Below, in pieces: positions 11,535 to 21,299 of a DNA stretch of 35,601 nt. The stretch spans positions 395,459-431,059 of the forward strand of contig BFEA01000523.1 of the NCBI GenBank assembly GCA_003427395.1, written 5' to 3'. A program made the position numbers and the translations under genes. Each line of letters begins with the position of its first letter. Within the stretch, counting starts at the first letter, position 1. This DNA is from Chara braunii (lineage: Eukaryota > Streptophyta > Charophyceae > Charales > Characeae). The notes beneath the pieces are model-generated. The model saw only the letters and a program-made list of their open reading frames with translations. It did not search any database and was not told where the DNA came from.

Positions 11535-11640
11535 GTTCAATTCTCCCTAGAGCAATGGTATGCTATTCGCTCCGTAGCTGGTGTCCTGTTGAATGTGACA
11601 TGAGTTTTGAGCATGGGCAGTATTGTAGTCGGCAAAGTTT
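11535..11640 (+). repeat. Remnant of the 173-bp repeat after the satellite
   Basis: The stretch with GTAGCTGGTGTCCTGTTGAA and then GAGCATGGGCAGTATTG resembles 11007-11057 (GTAGCTGGAATCTTGTTGAA and GAGCACGGGCGTCATTG). The 67-bp array is therefore flanked on both sides by the 173-bp family, meaning it expanded inside it. Confidence 0.6.
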
Positions 11641-11644
11641 CATC

Positions 11645-13560
11645 TGTCCGGTTCAATACTTGTGTGGATCCCATTTGTTTGATGGTTGTTCGTTTGACGA
11701 TCTTGCAATGTCTTTGCTCTGGATGGTGGTATTCCGGAAAAACATCCAAGCCTGAGTGCAGATATTGGAGCGCGGAGCACCTGTTGGCCCAGTCATGCAT
11801 GCCGCCTCTTAATGCCATCTGATATCAATTGGTCGAGGAGTGTAAATTGCCGCTTTGTGGGAATGGATGATGTGGATTCCCTTCGACCGACACACCCGAA
11901 TGCTCCGGCCTAGGAAACTTTCGCCGGCTCTCGTGTTTGGCTGTCGATATTCTTGGTGCACATGTAGAATCACTAGTGCAGCGATGCAACTCCTGATGCA
12001 CAGACCTGGGTTTGAATCACGATGAATCCGGATTCAAAATAATATGGTGCCGATCATACCAATGAATCTGAATTCCATGGCGTCTGAAGGCGGTTGCCCT
12101 TCTCTAAAGCAACCCGATCTTTTCCCATGTCGTTGTCTGGCCCTTCCCCCGATTTCTTAGGACGCGTGAACGAAATGATGGTCCGCCGATAAGATTTTCA
12201 ATGGCGGTTGGTGTCGGGCCCAGCCCCCGATTTTTCGTGAGCAGGATATTTTCCCGTTTTCAGAACAGCACGAAAGGTAGTGATGGCTCGGAGGGGAACC
12301 TGAGGTGGGCGTGAATGAATACATTGTGCGATGTTTTGTGTTTTTTTTTGCTGGTCGCAGTGGGTGGGCAGCTATTGGTCAAAATGTGGATGCGTTTACT
12401 GTGGGTAAGTCGATTTGCGCTGGGGCACAGGTTGGCATTCCGAATATGTCAATTGTCTTCCTAGTGCATAGATGGCAGGTACGCAGATGAATTAATTGGC
12501 ATGCAGGCTCAAAGAGGCCAGTTGCTGCGGATCTCAGACGTCTGCTGATATCACCCAAAAACGGTGATTTACATAGGAGAATTTTTGGAGCTGATCACTT
12601 TTGACGACCCGATTGTTATTGGTCGACTGCTTCAGGTGTGGGAGAACTATGACTGCCATTTGTTCATGTTTTTTGTTCGGCCTGTTTCTTGATGTAAGAG
12701 CGTAATCCTTGCGCAGTGGCTGTAGTAATCGTACCTGTTTCTTTCCAATTGTGTAATTTCAAAATGTAATGTTGGGAAAGTTGGAAGAGGTGGATTGATG
12801 TACTGTGATGTGGCACGGTTGTGCCACTTGCCGCATTCTTTGTGAATTGGCCAGATCATGATGGCTTCGAACAGGGTCCGACATTTCTGCTCTGAAGTCG
12901 GACAGGTTACCTCCCTTATCATTGGGTTCTCGAGTAATGCATGGTTCGTATCCTGGGCCGATTGCCGTTGTCTCAGGTTGAATCCAGCATCCTGATTCCA
13001 ATACGAACAGGGCATCGCGTAGTTTGGGGTAGTCATGCATTATCTATGACAACGTGAGGAGGAATTGAGAGAACAATCATTTGTTTCGGCTGATGCATTA
13101 TTATCATCGCCGTTGGGGCAGAGCTGTAGGTTTCTCCTTGCCGGGTTTTGACGGCTGATGCATTATTATCATTTCACTTTACGCCGGCGGTAATTGGTCA
13201 GTGTCTGTTGTGACCCTTTGTTGTGTGCATGGCGATATCAAATTTGCGCTCGCTTCTTCCCTGATGGACACGTGAGTTTGACTGGTGATCGAGGGGCGGT
13301 CAGGCGCGGGCAATCGTTTGCATGGATGGTTGTGATGTGGTGATTCGCCGAGGGATGGGAGTTCATGGAGTTGTTTGGACCAAGGCAGCCCTTGTGGATT
13401 GCTGCGCACGAGGCAGATGTGAGCGAATGGTTTGGATGGTAGGAGGAAATTCTGGTCGCTATAGTCCAGTTTCAGAACACGTGTTTGAAACTGACCGCTG
13501 TACCGAGCGTGAAGTGTATTGTACGAGTGTGGAATTAGGAGTGGTTTGGGGTGGAGTTTT
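11645..13560. other. Unassigned stretch
   Basis: No gene or long repeat could be supported. At 13087 and 13152 the motif CGGCTGATGCATTATTATCA is repeated directly, 65 bp apart. At about 11975-12020 a weak tRNA-like pair (TAGTGCAGCGATGC and GGGTTTGAATC) could be an old pol III promoter, but no tRNA fold was recognised. Frames of 61-129 codons here overlap each other and match no family I know. Confidence 0.5.
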
Positions 13561-13564
13561 TACT

Positions 13565-13810
13565 CGATGATGATGACAGATGACGAAACTGAGTTCTGCA
13601 CTCCTTCCCGGTCAGAATGTGTACTGTCTTGATTCGGCGTTCTGCCTGATTGGACTGCGCCCTGTCTGGGCAGTGTGCATGGCTGGAATACCCGGTTTAA
13701 CGGATGTGCCAGTTAGCGACGATGTAAACTGAGGCATTTGTCTGAGAGTATCATTTGCGATACGTTGCAATTAAGGCTTTGGTGGTCGGCAGGTTGGATT
13801 TCCCAAGTGT
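13565..13810 (+). repeat. Block C, copy 2
   Basis: Carries GATGACAGATGACGAAACTG, CCTGTCTGGGCA, CCCGGTTTAACGG and GCATTTGTCTGAGAGTATCA in the same order as 6177-6440. It begins a local duplication of about 340 bp with copy 3. Confidence 0.75.
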
Positions 13811-13904
13811 TTCAGGGGTGTAGGAAATAGGAGAATTCGCTGGTGAGTGAAATGTATTATACGAACCTGGAATGCGGAGTGGGTGGGGGTGGTGTTTGTT
13901 TTGC

Positions 13905-14130
13905 TCAATGATGACACAGATGACGAGACTGAATGCTGCACTCTTCCCCGGTCAGGTTGTGGTCTTTATTGGGCGTTCTGCCTGATTGGGTTGCATCCTG
14001 TCTGGGACGCGTGGATGGCTGCATGCCAGTCAGCAACGATGTCAACCAAGGCATTTGTCTGAGAGGATCGATTGGGATATGTTACAATGGAGGCATTGGT
14101 ATGGGATGTTTTTCCCAAGTGTTTCAGGGG
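13905..14130 (+). repeat. Block C, copy 3
   Basis: Matches copies 1 and 2 but lacks the CCCGGTTTAACGG segment. It ends at TTTCCCAAGTGTTTCAGGGG, which also closes copy 2. The retroelement remnant starts just to its right. Confidence 0.7.
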
Positions 14131-14139
14131 TGAATGTAT

Positions 14140-14609
14140 TAGGTGGGGGTTTCTGGTGAGGATTTCTCTTTTTTGCAATCGGACTCACCTTTTTTCCCAC
14201 TTCGCATACATGCAAACAGATGGCGATTCACACTGGTGCTTCGCGCCCGCTCAAAGCTCAGATATAGGCGAGGGTTTGAACACTATTCAGATGCAAACTC
14301 GCTTCAGCAAGCTATGGCGCATCAGCGCCTTCACAACCCAACTCTCGTCACTGCGTTATCACTGTTCGTCTGCACTCAAGTCTCGACAGACCTACAGATC
14401 AAACCCCTACCACTACGCAGACCTACGACAGACCACAACCAACTACAGAAACACAGGTCTCGGGTTCAGACACTCGGGGTTTGACTCGATACTGTACATG
14501 TGTAAGGTAAGATCTGGGGATCGAACTCTAGTGCCGGCATCTGTGACCGGAAAAGCTGAAAACCGTTTTGACTCTTGCCGGCCTGAATTCGAGGTCCTCA
14601 AAGAATACG
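14140..14609 (-). mobile_element. Putative 3' flank or LTR part of the Gypsy remnant
   Basis: This lies directly downstream, on the minus strand, of the polyprotein stop at 14610-14612. In a complete Ty3/Gypsy element this is where the polypurine tract and 3' LTR sit. I could not define LTR ends because no second LTR copy is visible in the window. Short internal echoes of the word TCTGTAGGTCTG/GTCTGTCG occur on the minus strand. A plus-strand frame of 195 codons (14072-14659) crosses this region and the integrase end and is considered spurious. Confidence 0.4.
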
Positions 14610-15476
14610 TCAGTCTGAGGCAGGACCTTTTCCTTTTTTGTCTCTTTCGTAAGCCCTGACTCTGTCGGGAGCTGTCTCTAGAAGTTCTGTTCGTGTGAAC
14701 CAGTGGGTGTCTTCTGGCGCTTGGAAGGAAAATCTGACTTCGTACTGTTTGTGGACGACCTCTACCTCCTGTCCTGAAGAGGTCCTCACCTACTATACCA
14801 TTAATGTCGTATCTTCCATCGATATGGGCAACAGCTTTGACGCATGGAACACTGGGTAGGTGGGGAGGTGTGCTGGAATTTCTATAGTATAGGACGGTCC
14901 ATACTTTTCGATTGACTTCTAAAAGACTGGGCAACAAGTTGTATGAGATGTTCTCCTCAGGAGTTCACTTTTTTGACTTGACCCAGACTAAGTCGCCTAC
15001 TTGAAATTGTGAGGCGTGTTTATTAGCTTGCTCTAGCGTTCTGTGCTGGGCTTTCTTGATGTTATCAACAACGGTAGCTATCTCTTCCTTGTGCCGTATC
15101 GCGAACTTTTGTGTAACGCCCCTAACTGGTGGTATGGAACACTGGGTAGGTGGGGAGTTTCCGATTGACTTCTAAGACTGGGTAACAAGTTTTATGAGAT
15201 GTTCTCCTCAGGAGTTCACTCTTTTGACTTGACCCAGACTAAGTCACGTACCTGAAATTGTGAGGGTCGTGTTTATTAGCTTGCTCTATCATTCTGTGTA
15301 ACAGGTGGTAACCTCAGAATCTGGTCCTTGTTAAGCCCTTCAAATGGTCTGCGCGGTCTAAAGGACTTGCGCAGTTCGTTGGGAGTGCGACATGTGGCCA
15401 AGTGCAGGCTAGTGTCGTATGGACTGGCTATGCGACGTGTGGCCAAGTGCACGCTAGTATTGTATGGACTGGCTAC
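14610..15476 (-). pseudogene. Ty3/Gypsy integrase C-terminal part, broken
   Basis: Read right to left on the minus strand, the frames give a post-core segment (NTSVHLAT, TPNELRKSF), a charged helix (KAQHRTLEQANKHA), the DNA-binding module (QVGDLVWVKSK and PEENIS), the GPY/F-type PAHLPTYPVFHASKLLP, and a terminal segment (YEVRFSFQAPEDTHWFTR) ending in a stop at 14610. The frame changes between these pieces and an in-frame TGA follows VKSK. A 45-bp unit is duplicated at 15387-15431/15432-15476, and a larger piece (DLVWVKSK region) is present twice at offsets of 251-290 bp. The element cannot make a working integrase. Confidence 0.85.
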
Positions 15477-15479
15477 CTT

Positions 15480-15800
15480 AAAAGTATCTCATCCCAGTTG
15501 ATATGGTCGGGCCTAATGTACATTGTGAGAACTTGCTGCAGGAGCGTGTTCGTCTGTTCAGTCCGACCGTTCGTCTCAGGATGACTGCCAGATGACATCA
15601 GCAACTTCAAGAACATAAACCTTCTTTACTTCCTGCCAGTTCTGACAATGAACTCTTGAACTAATAAATCTGTACGCGCCTCTGAACGCAAAGGGATGAA
15701 AACTGCATACTACATACTTGCTAAACCTATCAAATATGAACATGGCTTGACTTTTGCCATGCTTACTGTTGACCTGAGTATCCATGAACTCTGTGGACAC
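15480..15800 (-). pseudogene. Ty3/Gypsy integrase catalytic core fragment
   Basis: The segment FMDTQVNSKHGK and FDRFSKYVV corresponds to the start of the DDE integrase core. HPETNGRTEQTN, with the last catalytic glutamate, follows in another frame near 15540-15580. A frameshift near 15600 separates them. Residues between the first and second catalytic aspartates are largely lost, and the HHCC zinc domain is missing. It sits directly after the truncated reverse transcriptase, so RNase H and the integrase N-terminus have been deleted. Confidence 0.85.
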
Positions 15801-15954
15801 AGAATCTTCGGGTCTGTCAAGAAAAGACGAGGGTTTGAGAAGACCAAGAGGGGCTCGCGTAGTAGTTTTGTTCGGACTTTGGGGCCTCCTCAACTCTCTT
15901 GAGGAGGTCACTATAGATAGGATCCTGCGCATTGGTTTACGCACCACACTATCA

Positions 15955-16705
15955 CGTGGTTGGAGACACCCAAATTGACGTTTGCCGTCTTCGTTTAAGC
16001 CGTGGCCCAAGTACGAAACCCCTGTCTTGGCCCATTCGCACTTCTTTGCGTTGATCTTGAAGTTAGCTTCTCTGAGCTTCTCGAAGACCTCCCTTAGATG
16101 GCCCATTGGAGTGTCATCTAAATACATTGCCACGAATGTGTCTAACCACGCCCTAAACAAATCATTCGTACATTGGTTACCAAAAGGCATCACGATGAAC
16201 TCATAATGCCCATATCTAGTCCGGAATGCTGTTTTATATTGATCGTCATCTAAATACATTGCCACGAATGTGTCTAACCACGCCCTAAACAAATCATTCG
16301 TGCATTGGTTAGACCAAAAGGCATCACGATGAACTCATAATACCCATATCTAGTCCCGAATGCTGTTTTATATTGATCATCAGGATGAACCTCTATCTGA
16401 TGATACCCGGACTTCGAATCTATCTTTGAGAGGTATTTGCAGCCCTGCACCGGATCCAATAGATCATCTACACGGGACTGTGGTTCTGCATTTTGAACTG
16501 TGATGGCATTAAGTTCCCTATAGTGTATACACATTTTGAGTTCTCAAAAAGAACAGGTGCTCCAAAAGGACATGAACTTGGTTGAATCCAACCCTTTTCG
16601 AGGAGGTTTAACTGCTTACTCAACGCCTCCCCTGGGGAGGAGTCCTAATGCCAGGCTGTTTATATGATGTTGGATTGGCCACGATAGTACTCCTGTAGGC
16701 GGCTT
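15955..16705 (-). pseudogene. Ty3/Gypsy reverse transcriptase, degenerate
   Basis: On the minus strand it begins with PPTGVLSWPIQHHI, then KGWIQPSSCPFGAPVLF in a shifted frame, [42 protein letters not shown], the active-site box YLDD and LREANFKINAKKCEWAKT. These are the ordered fingers, palm and thumb motifs of Ty3/Gypsy reverse transcriptases. A 132-bp (44-codon) segment holding YEFIVMPFG to YLDD is tandemly duplicated in frame (16114-16245 and 16246-16379), so YLDD appears twice. Short deletions remove the residues after FGLTNA and after YLDD. It is inactive. Confidence 0.93.
16114..16379 (-). repeat. In-frame tandem duplication in the RT palm
   Basis: TCATCTAAATACATTGCCAC starts at 16114 and at 16246. 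The units differ by several substitutions and a 2-base indel, so the event is not very recent and is not an assembly echo. Confidence 0.9.
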
Positions 16706-16839
16706 AACGAAGATTGTATACTCAATCAACAGCTTGGCAATAGTAGGGTTTATGGGTCCTTAGGCTTAGTGACCGGCCTTGCATAGGCTACAAAAAGCTG
16801 TTTTTGTAATTGCTGCTTCATTAAAGGCGTGAACGCGGG

Positions 16840-17330
16840 AGCACTGAGACAGCGATGTGCTCAGGGCAACCATATTATTCGGACACTGTGCAGTGGGAGC
16901 GAGTGATCAGGCGAAGCTGGCTGCTTTGTCTTTGATGTACTGGAAGGCAATGAGGACTCGTCACATTTGCCTCGAAGTTATCAAAATTTTCTTCCTTCTT
17001 CCCACTGTAGGGTTCAGGAATCTTGACCTTTACGGTTTTCCTACGAGGGCATGCTTTGTCCTCCTTCGGGGCAGCCAGCTTTCCGCCCTCGATGGCGCCT
17101 GTGCAAAACTGTTCTGTGCTCTCTATCTTCGCTTGCATCTCTGCACCTACGGTCAGCAACATCTCACGTGCGAAGTCCCTGAATCCCAGGCGAATGGAGT
17201 GGGAGGCAATGTCCTGGGCTTCAGTAAACTGATGTTTTCCGTTTCAGGCTCTAGCTAGGAGTTCTATATTTCGGGTAACAAATTTACCTCGCATATCTAC
17301 TTGAGCCTGAACCGTTTCCTCTGCTCCTTA
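16840..17330 (-). pseudogene. Ty3/Gypsy Gag-like fragment
   Basis: A minus-strand frame runs through ETVQAQVDMRGKFVTRNIEL, an in-frame TGA near 17246, QFTEAQDIASHSI, FREMLLTVGAEMQAKIES-like helix residues, and KVKIPEPYSGKKEENFDNFE. After a frameshift it continues AFQYIKDKAASFA and NNMVALS. The PEPYSGKK...FDNFEANV element followed by the AFQ...AASFA helix is the usual capsid start of plant-type Ty3/Gypsy Gag. No CCHC zinc knuckle or protease lies between it and the reverse transcriptase, so an internal deletion has joined Gag close to RT. Confidence 0.75.
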
Positions 17331-17460
17331 ATCATCTCTAACTTCTTTGCCATCTTGCTAGGAGTTCTATATTTCGGGTAACAAATTTACCATGGATATC
17401 TACTTGAGCCTGAACCGTTTCCTCTGCTCCTTGATCATCTCCAACTTCCACTGCAACTAC
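17255..17460 (-). repeat. 103-bp tandem duplication in Gag N-terminal region
   Basis: CTAGGAGTTCTATATTTCGG starts at 17255 and 17358. The two units differ at a few sites and by an indel. It is a further example of local tandem duplication in this retroelement. The remaining 17460-17620 is probably more N-terminal Gag or leader, but no motif was recognised. Confidence 0.85.
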
Positions 17461-17639
17461 CACTCCTCCTATGTATGGCGTCTCAACGGATCCTCTTCTG
17501 CCTTCTTCTTCCAGTGACAGGTTTGCCACTCGCTCGGAAACTTTTTATTCCAACCACGACTCTGTGCCACTGGATTCCCCTCTATGCCCTGCACTTCTGA
17601 TATGGGAATCCTCCTTCTACACCTTATAATTGCCAAAAG

Positions 17640-18060
17640 TCATATCGCATGACCCGAATCGCAGGCCGCTAACCACCGTGGACGGCGCGGATCGCAGGCA
17701 GATCATAAATTTGGGCTGTCCGAGGTGGTTACGGGCGTGCAATTCTTGTGTGATGTCAGATTTAGGATTTTGCCGGTGGCTACCGGAGGTGCCGAATTGC
17801 AGGCCCGCCCACTCCTCCAGTCGTCCGCCCATAATCGAGGGCCGCCCCTGCAGTCGTACGCCCGTGCGTCCGCCTGTAAATGTGGCCCGCCCGGGCCACT
17901 CAACGGTTGGGACGGTCGCTGGTTGGTACCGGAAGTGTCGAATTGCTTGCCCGACTGCTTTCGTTGCCCCGACCACCCACTTCGGTGTTGCCGGCCCGCC
18001 CCTCCAATCGCCAACCCGTCCAATCGCCCACCCACATTGTTGCTGCTGCTCACCCCCCTC
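17640..18060 (+). repeat. GC-rich degenerate repeat
   Basis: Segments like GGCTACCGGAGGTGCCGAAT (17782) and GGTTGGTACCGGAAGTGTCGAATTGC (from 17921) recur about 140 bp apart among CCGCCC-rich sequence. All frames stay open because of base composition, so the long frames here (up to 286 codons) are not evidence of genes. Confidence 0.5.
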
Positions 18061-18154
18061 CAATCGACCTCCACTTTTTGGAACGCGTGCATGTGTGTGC
18101 TCCGTGGTCGGTGTGTGTGTGCTCCGCGCTCTACCTGCTTTGTGGTCCTTGTTT

Positions 18155-18830
18155 TCTCTCTCTCTCTCTCTCTCTCTCGCTCAGCGGGAACATTTTGCTC
18201 TCCTTTGGTGCTCGTCGGGTGCTCGGCGGGAAGTTGGTGCTCTCCTTTGGTGCTCGACTTGAACTTGGTGCTCGTCGTCGATCCGTGCTTTTTGTGCTCG
18301 ACGGGAACTTGGCGCTCATTGTCCTCTCGCTCTCCCTCTCTCTCTCTCTCTCTCTCTCTTGATCGGACTGTCGCTCGACGGGAACTTGGTGCTCTGCTTT
18401 CGTGCTTGACGGGTGGTCCTCATCGTGTGCTTTTCGTGCTCATTATGGATCCGTGCATTTCGCGCTCATCTCGGGTCCGCGGTTTTCTTGTTCATCATGC
18501 ATCCGTGCTTCTCTTTCTCAATATTCATGCTCTCTCTCTTTCTCTCTCTCTCTCCCTCTTTGACTTTGCTCTCCTTTGGTGCTAAACGGGAACTTGCTGC
18601 TCATCTTTGGTGCTCGGTGCTCATCGTGGATCCGTGCTTGATCAGGTGCTCATGGTCGATCTGTGCTTTTGGTGCTCGGTGCTCATCGTGGATATGTGCT
18701 TTTCGTGCTTGGTGCTCATCGTGTATACGTGCTTTTCGTGCTCATCGTGGATTCGTGCTTTTCTTTGGTGCATGATCACTATATTGTGGATCCGTGCTTC
18801 TACCCTCTCTCCTCCCTCCCTCACCCCTGC
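18155..18830 (+). repeat. Minisatellite of about 30 bp with interspersed (CT)n
   Basis: Variants of GTGCTCATCGTGGATCCGTG plus CTTTT are repeated many times, especially at 18600-18790. (CT)n tracts are embedded at 18155-18178, 18331-18359 and 18530-18560. The plus strand is pyrimidine-rich. No coding signal beyond the repeat itself. Confidence 0.8.
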
Positions 18831-19090
18831 CCCGTAGGCCCTCCCTTGTTACTCCCTTTTTCCTTTTTTCCTCCCTGCACTTCTCCCTCCTACCTCCGGT
18901 CGTGTTACCTTCCTCAGCCCTCTTTCCTCCCTCGCTTCTTGCTCTCTCATCTGGGAACGATATAGAGAGTGCATTCTGTTTTTCTTAGCTTTCTGAATTT
19001 GTGTTAAGCTTAGTGCCACTTTTTTTTCGATGTGAATAAGGGCGAGGTTGTGGTTTTGCGCGTGCAAGGGGTGTGGATGTGTCGGGGGAG
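18830..19090 (+). other. Pyrimidine-rich to purine-rich transition
   Basis: C/T-rich text (18800-18960) gives way near 19000 to G/A-rich text; a (GA)n tract sits at 19091-19108. No gene seen. Confidence 0.5.
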
Positions 19091-19171
19091 GGAGAGAGAG
19101 AGAGAGAGCTGACTCAGTGGTGTGTTTGTACCGATTGGGGAGGAAGAGTGAAATATATGGAAAGAAATATC

Positions 19172-19292
19172 GATATCCTGACATACCTGGCGCGGGGCAG
19201 TTCATTATAAGGCCGTTCCAAAAACAAAAGGCTGCGATAGCCTGAAATACCTGGTGCAGGGCAGTTTATCATAAGGCCGCTCCAAAAAGAAA
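19172..19292 (+). repeat. 64-bp tandem duplication
   Basis: ATACCTGG followed by GGGCAGTT-AT-ATAAGGCCG and TCCAAAAA occurs at 19183 and 19247, a period of 64 bp, with about 10 differences. Confidence 0.8.
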
Positions 19293-19299
19293 AGACCGA

Positions 19300-20660
19300 G
19301 GGAGAATGTTGAGGAGGAATATCTCGAGGAGGCAGAAGACATGGTGGTGGAAGAGGTGGGAGGAAGGAAGTGTGTTGGGTGAAATGCGTTTTTCTCCCTC
19401 CTGCTTTCGCCCTCTCATTCTTCCACGTGTGCAACAGTGTTGAGATCTTAAAAGAAATGGAGCGATCTTGAGAATTTCTTTGGCGTTACGAAGGCAGGGC
19501 GGCCGGTCGAGGGAGGAAGGGGGTTGTAGGGAGTAGGACAAATGGAGGAATGGAAGTAGGAGGTCAGGTGGTGATCGGGCTGAGGAAGGAAGGGGAGGGA
19601 GGAGATTGAGGGAAAGAGGTCAGACAAGGATCAGGCGAACGAAGGGAGTGGAGGGGAATGAGGCGGCCAGGCGGACGGAGGCGGGAGGTAGGTTGAAGAG
19701 AAGGTGCGGAGGAGGCCTGTAGGGAGGGTAAAGGCGGCAGAGAGTAGGGTGGAAGCAGGAGGTCAGGTGGAGATCGGGGCAAGGAAGGGGAGGATGGAGA
19801 TTGGGTGAAGGAGGTCTGTACAAATAGGGCGGAGGAAGGAGGGAGGAAATAGAGGGAAGGAGGTCAGGCAGAGATTGGTCGAAGGAAGCGGAGTTAGGTG
19901 GCCAGGCGAGGGAGGGAAGAGGAAGTTTAAGAGAAGGTCCAGAGGAGGATGGGAGAAAATGGAGGCCGCACGGAGTAGTAGGGCAAAGCGAGGACAGAAA
20001 GCAGAACATAGTTTAGAGGTTGAGGGAGGAAATAGAGGGAAGGAGGTCAGGCAGAGATTGGTCGAAGGAAGCGGAGTTAGGTGGCCAGGCGAGGGAGGGA
20101 AGAGGAAGTTTAAGAGAAGGTCCAGAGGAGGATGGGAGAAAATGGAGGCCGCACGGAGTAGTAGGGCAAAGCGAGGACAGAAAGCAGAACATAGTTTAGA
20201 GGTTGAGTGACGTATGGAGGGAGGGAAGAGGTAACGGGGAGATGAGCATGGGAAAAAGCGTGAGGAGGAAGAGGAGGAAGTGGAAGGAGGGCGGGAGGAA
20301 GGGGAAAGACGGCGGGATGAAGTCGGGCGGAGGGAGGGCGGAGGTTGTGTGGCTTACGGAGGAAGGGAAGAGGGTGAGATAAAGTCGGGCGGAGGGAGGG
20401 CAGAGGTTGGGTGGGTTACAGAGCAAGGGAGGGTAGGTAAAGGTGGAGAGAGAGAGAGAGAGAGAGGGAGAGAGGCACACAGATGGATTGGTGGGAGACA
20501 GAATGAAGAGGGGTGTGAGAATTGGGGAATGGAGGGGAGAGAAGGGCAGTAGAAGCCACAGTAGGGTGAGGGGAGGAAATAATTTGAAGAGGTGCAGAGC
20601 GATAGCGCGGGTGGAGTTGGAGGTAGAGGAGGGGACAGTCAACTGGTAAGGATGGGACAG
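19300..20660 (+). repeat. Purine-rich degenerate minisatellite
   Basis: The plus strand is almost entirely G and A. Units beginning AGGAGGTCAGG recur irregularly (19558, 19768, 19858, 20041), and a GGCGGAGGGAGGGC motif repeats near 20325-20400. A (GA)n tract lies at 20447-20471. Minus-strand frames of up to 268 codons rich in Pro, Leu and Ser arise from composition. Confidence 0.75.
19841..20206 (+). repeat. Exact 183-bp tandem duplication
   Basis: Bases 19841-20023 recur at 20024-20206 without a visible difference. 183 is a multiple of three, so frames pass through both units. It is either very recent or an assembly effect. Confidence 0.9.
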
Positions 20661-20820
20661 TGACAAATGGGAAGAGTGGGCGGGATAGCGGTACATGGCA
20701 TGGATGGGAAAGATGGGGGGACGAGGAAGGGGGGAAGTGCTAAGGTGGAGTGTGGAAGGCCCAAAATTGCGCCGCGTGGCAGCGCTAAGGTTGGTCTGTA
20801 TATCTTTTTTTTCCCCTTGT

Positions 20821-21292
20821 GTGCATGGTGCAGTGGTCAATTGAGAGACCAGCGTGCACAAAGGGAGCAGCAAGAGCGCCATGATGAGGATCGACAGGAG
20901 GACCGGCAAGGAAAAGGACCACCGGCAAAACGTACATCTGCAGAGGATCGGCAGGAGTAGCAGCGACAGCATCAGGTGACCGCACACAGTGTTTGTATTC
21001 AACCTTCACAGATTATCCCCCATGGAGCACGGACAATGCAAAGTGTCCGCCTGCAACACATGGCAGAGATCACCCCAGGTATGGCAAGACGGCGACCACC
21101 TGCAACACGTCGCAGAGGATACCCTGAATCAGTGAGACCACTAGAGAGGGAGCCATCTTCCGCTCCCGCAGAGGGGTTTGACGACTGCTCCCTTACGAGG
21201 GGTTCGATGATGGCTCCCATACAATGTTCTGTAAAGGAGAGTATAGAACAATGTCTGACCTGTGTGCATCAGAGAGAGAGAGACAGAGAGAG
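20821..21292 (+). repeat. Inverted repeat pair, left arm
   Basis: Matches the reverse complement of 26770-27274 from GTGCATGGTGCAGTGGTCAA to the AGAGTATAGAACAATGTCTG segment and then a purine-rich microsatellite. The right arm carries about 13 extra bases near 27127-27140 and other small indels. The plus-strand reading gives charged peptides (QREQQERHDEDRQEDRQGKG, ending in a stop present in both arms) and, in another frame, RRRPPATRRRGYPESVRPLE. Which frame, if any, was coding is undecided. Confidence 0.85.
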
Positions 21293-21299
21293 AGAGTGA

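Larger units (their letters stand above)
1..14150. repeat. Large degenerate tandem array, unit about 3.8-5.0 kb
   Basis: Seven recognisable blocks recur in one order. Block A (contains CCTCTGACAACCTGATGCAC) lies near 44, 5019 and 8801; block B near 5510 and 9290; block C near 6177, 13565 and 13905; block D near 1540, 1895 and 6575; block E near 3040 and 6955; block F near 3722 and 7350; block G near 4111 and 7772. The offset between the first two A copies is 4975 bp and between the next two 3782 bp. Copies are diverged, with many indels, so this is an old array. No reading frame is kept open over the whole unit. Its function is unknown; it could be a macrosatellite or duplicated intergenic DNA. 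Confidence 0.75.

Noticed and set aside
12940-12960. tRNA B-box-like GGTTCGTATCCTGG
   Set aside because: No A box at a suitable distance and no foldable arms.
14072-14659. 195-codon plus-strand frame
   Set aside because: It runs antisense to the recognisable Gypsy integrase end and across block C; the minus strand has the real motifs.
17630-18585. Long plus-strand open frames (up to 286 codons)
   Set aside because: Three overlapping frames are open at once across GC-rich and (CT)n minisatellite; residues are simply the repeat translated.
20196-21002. 268-codon minus-strand frame
   Set aside because: Pro/Leu/Ser-rich translation of a purine-rich minisatellite; the opposite strand is also open and no domain is seen.
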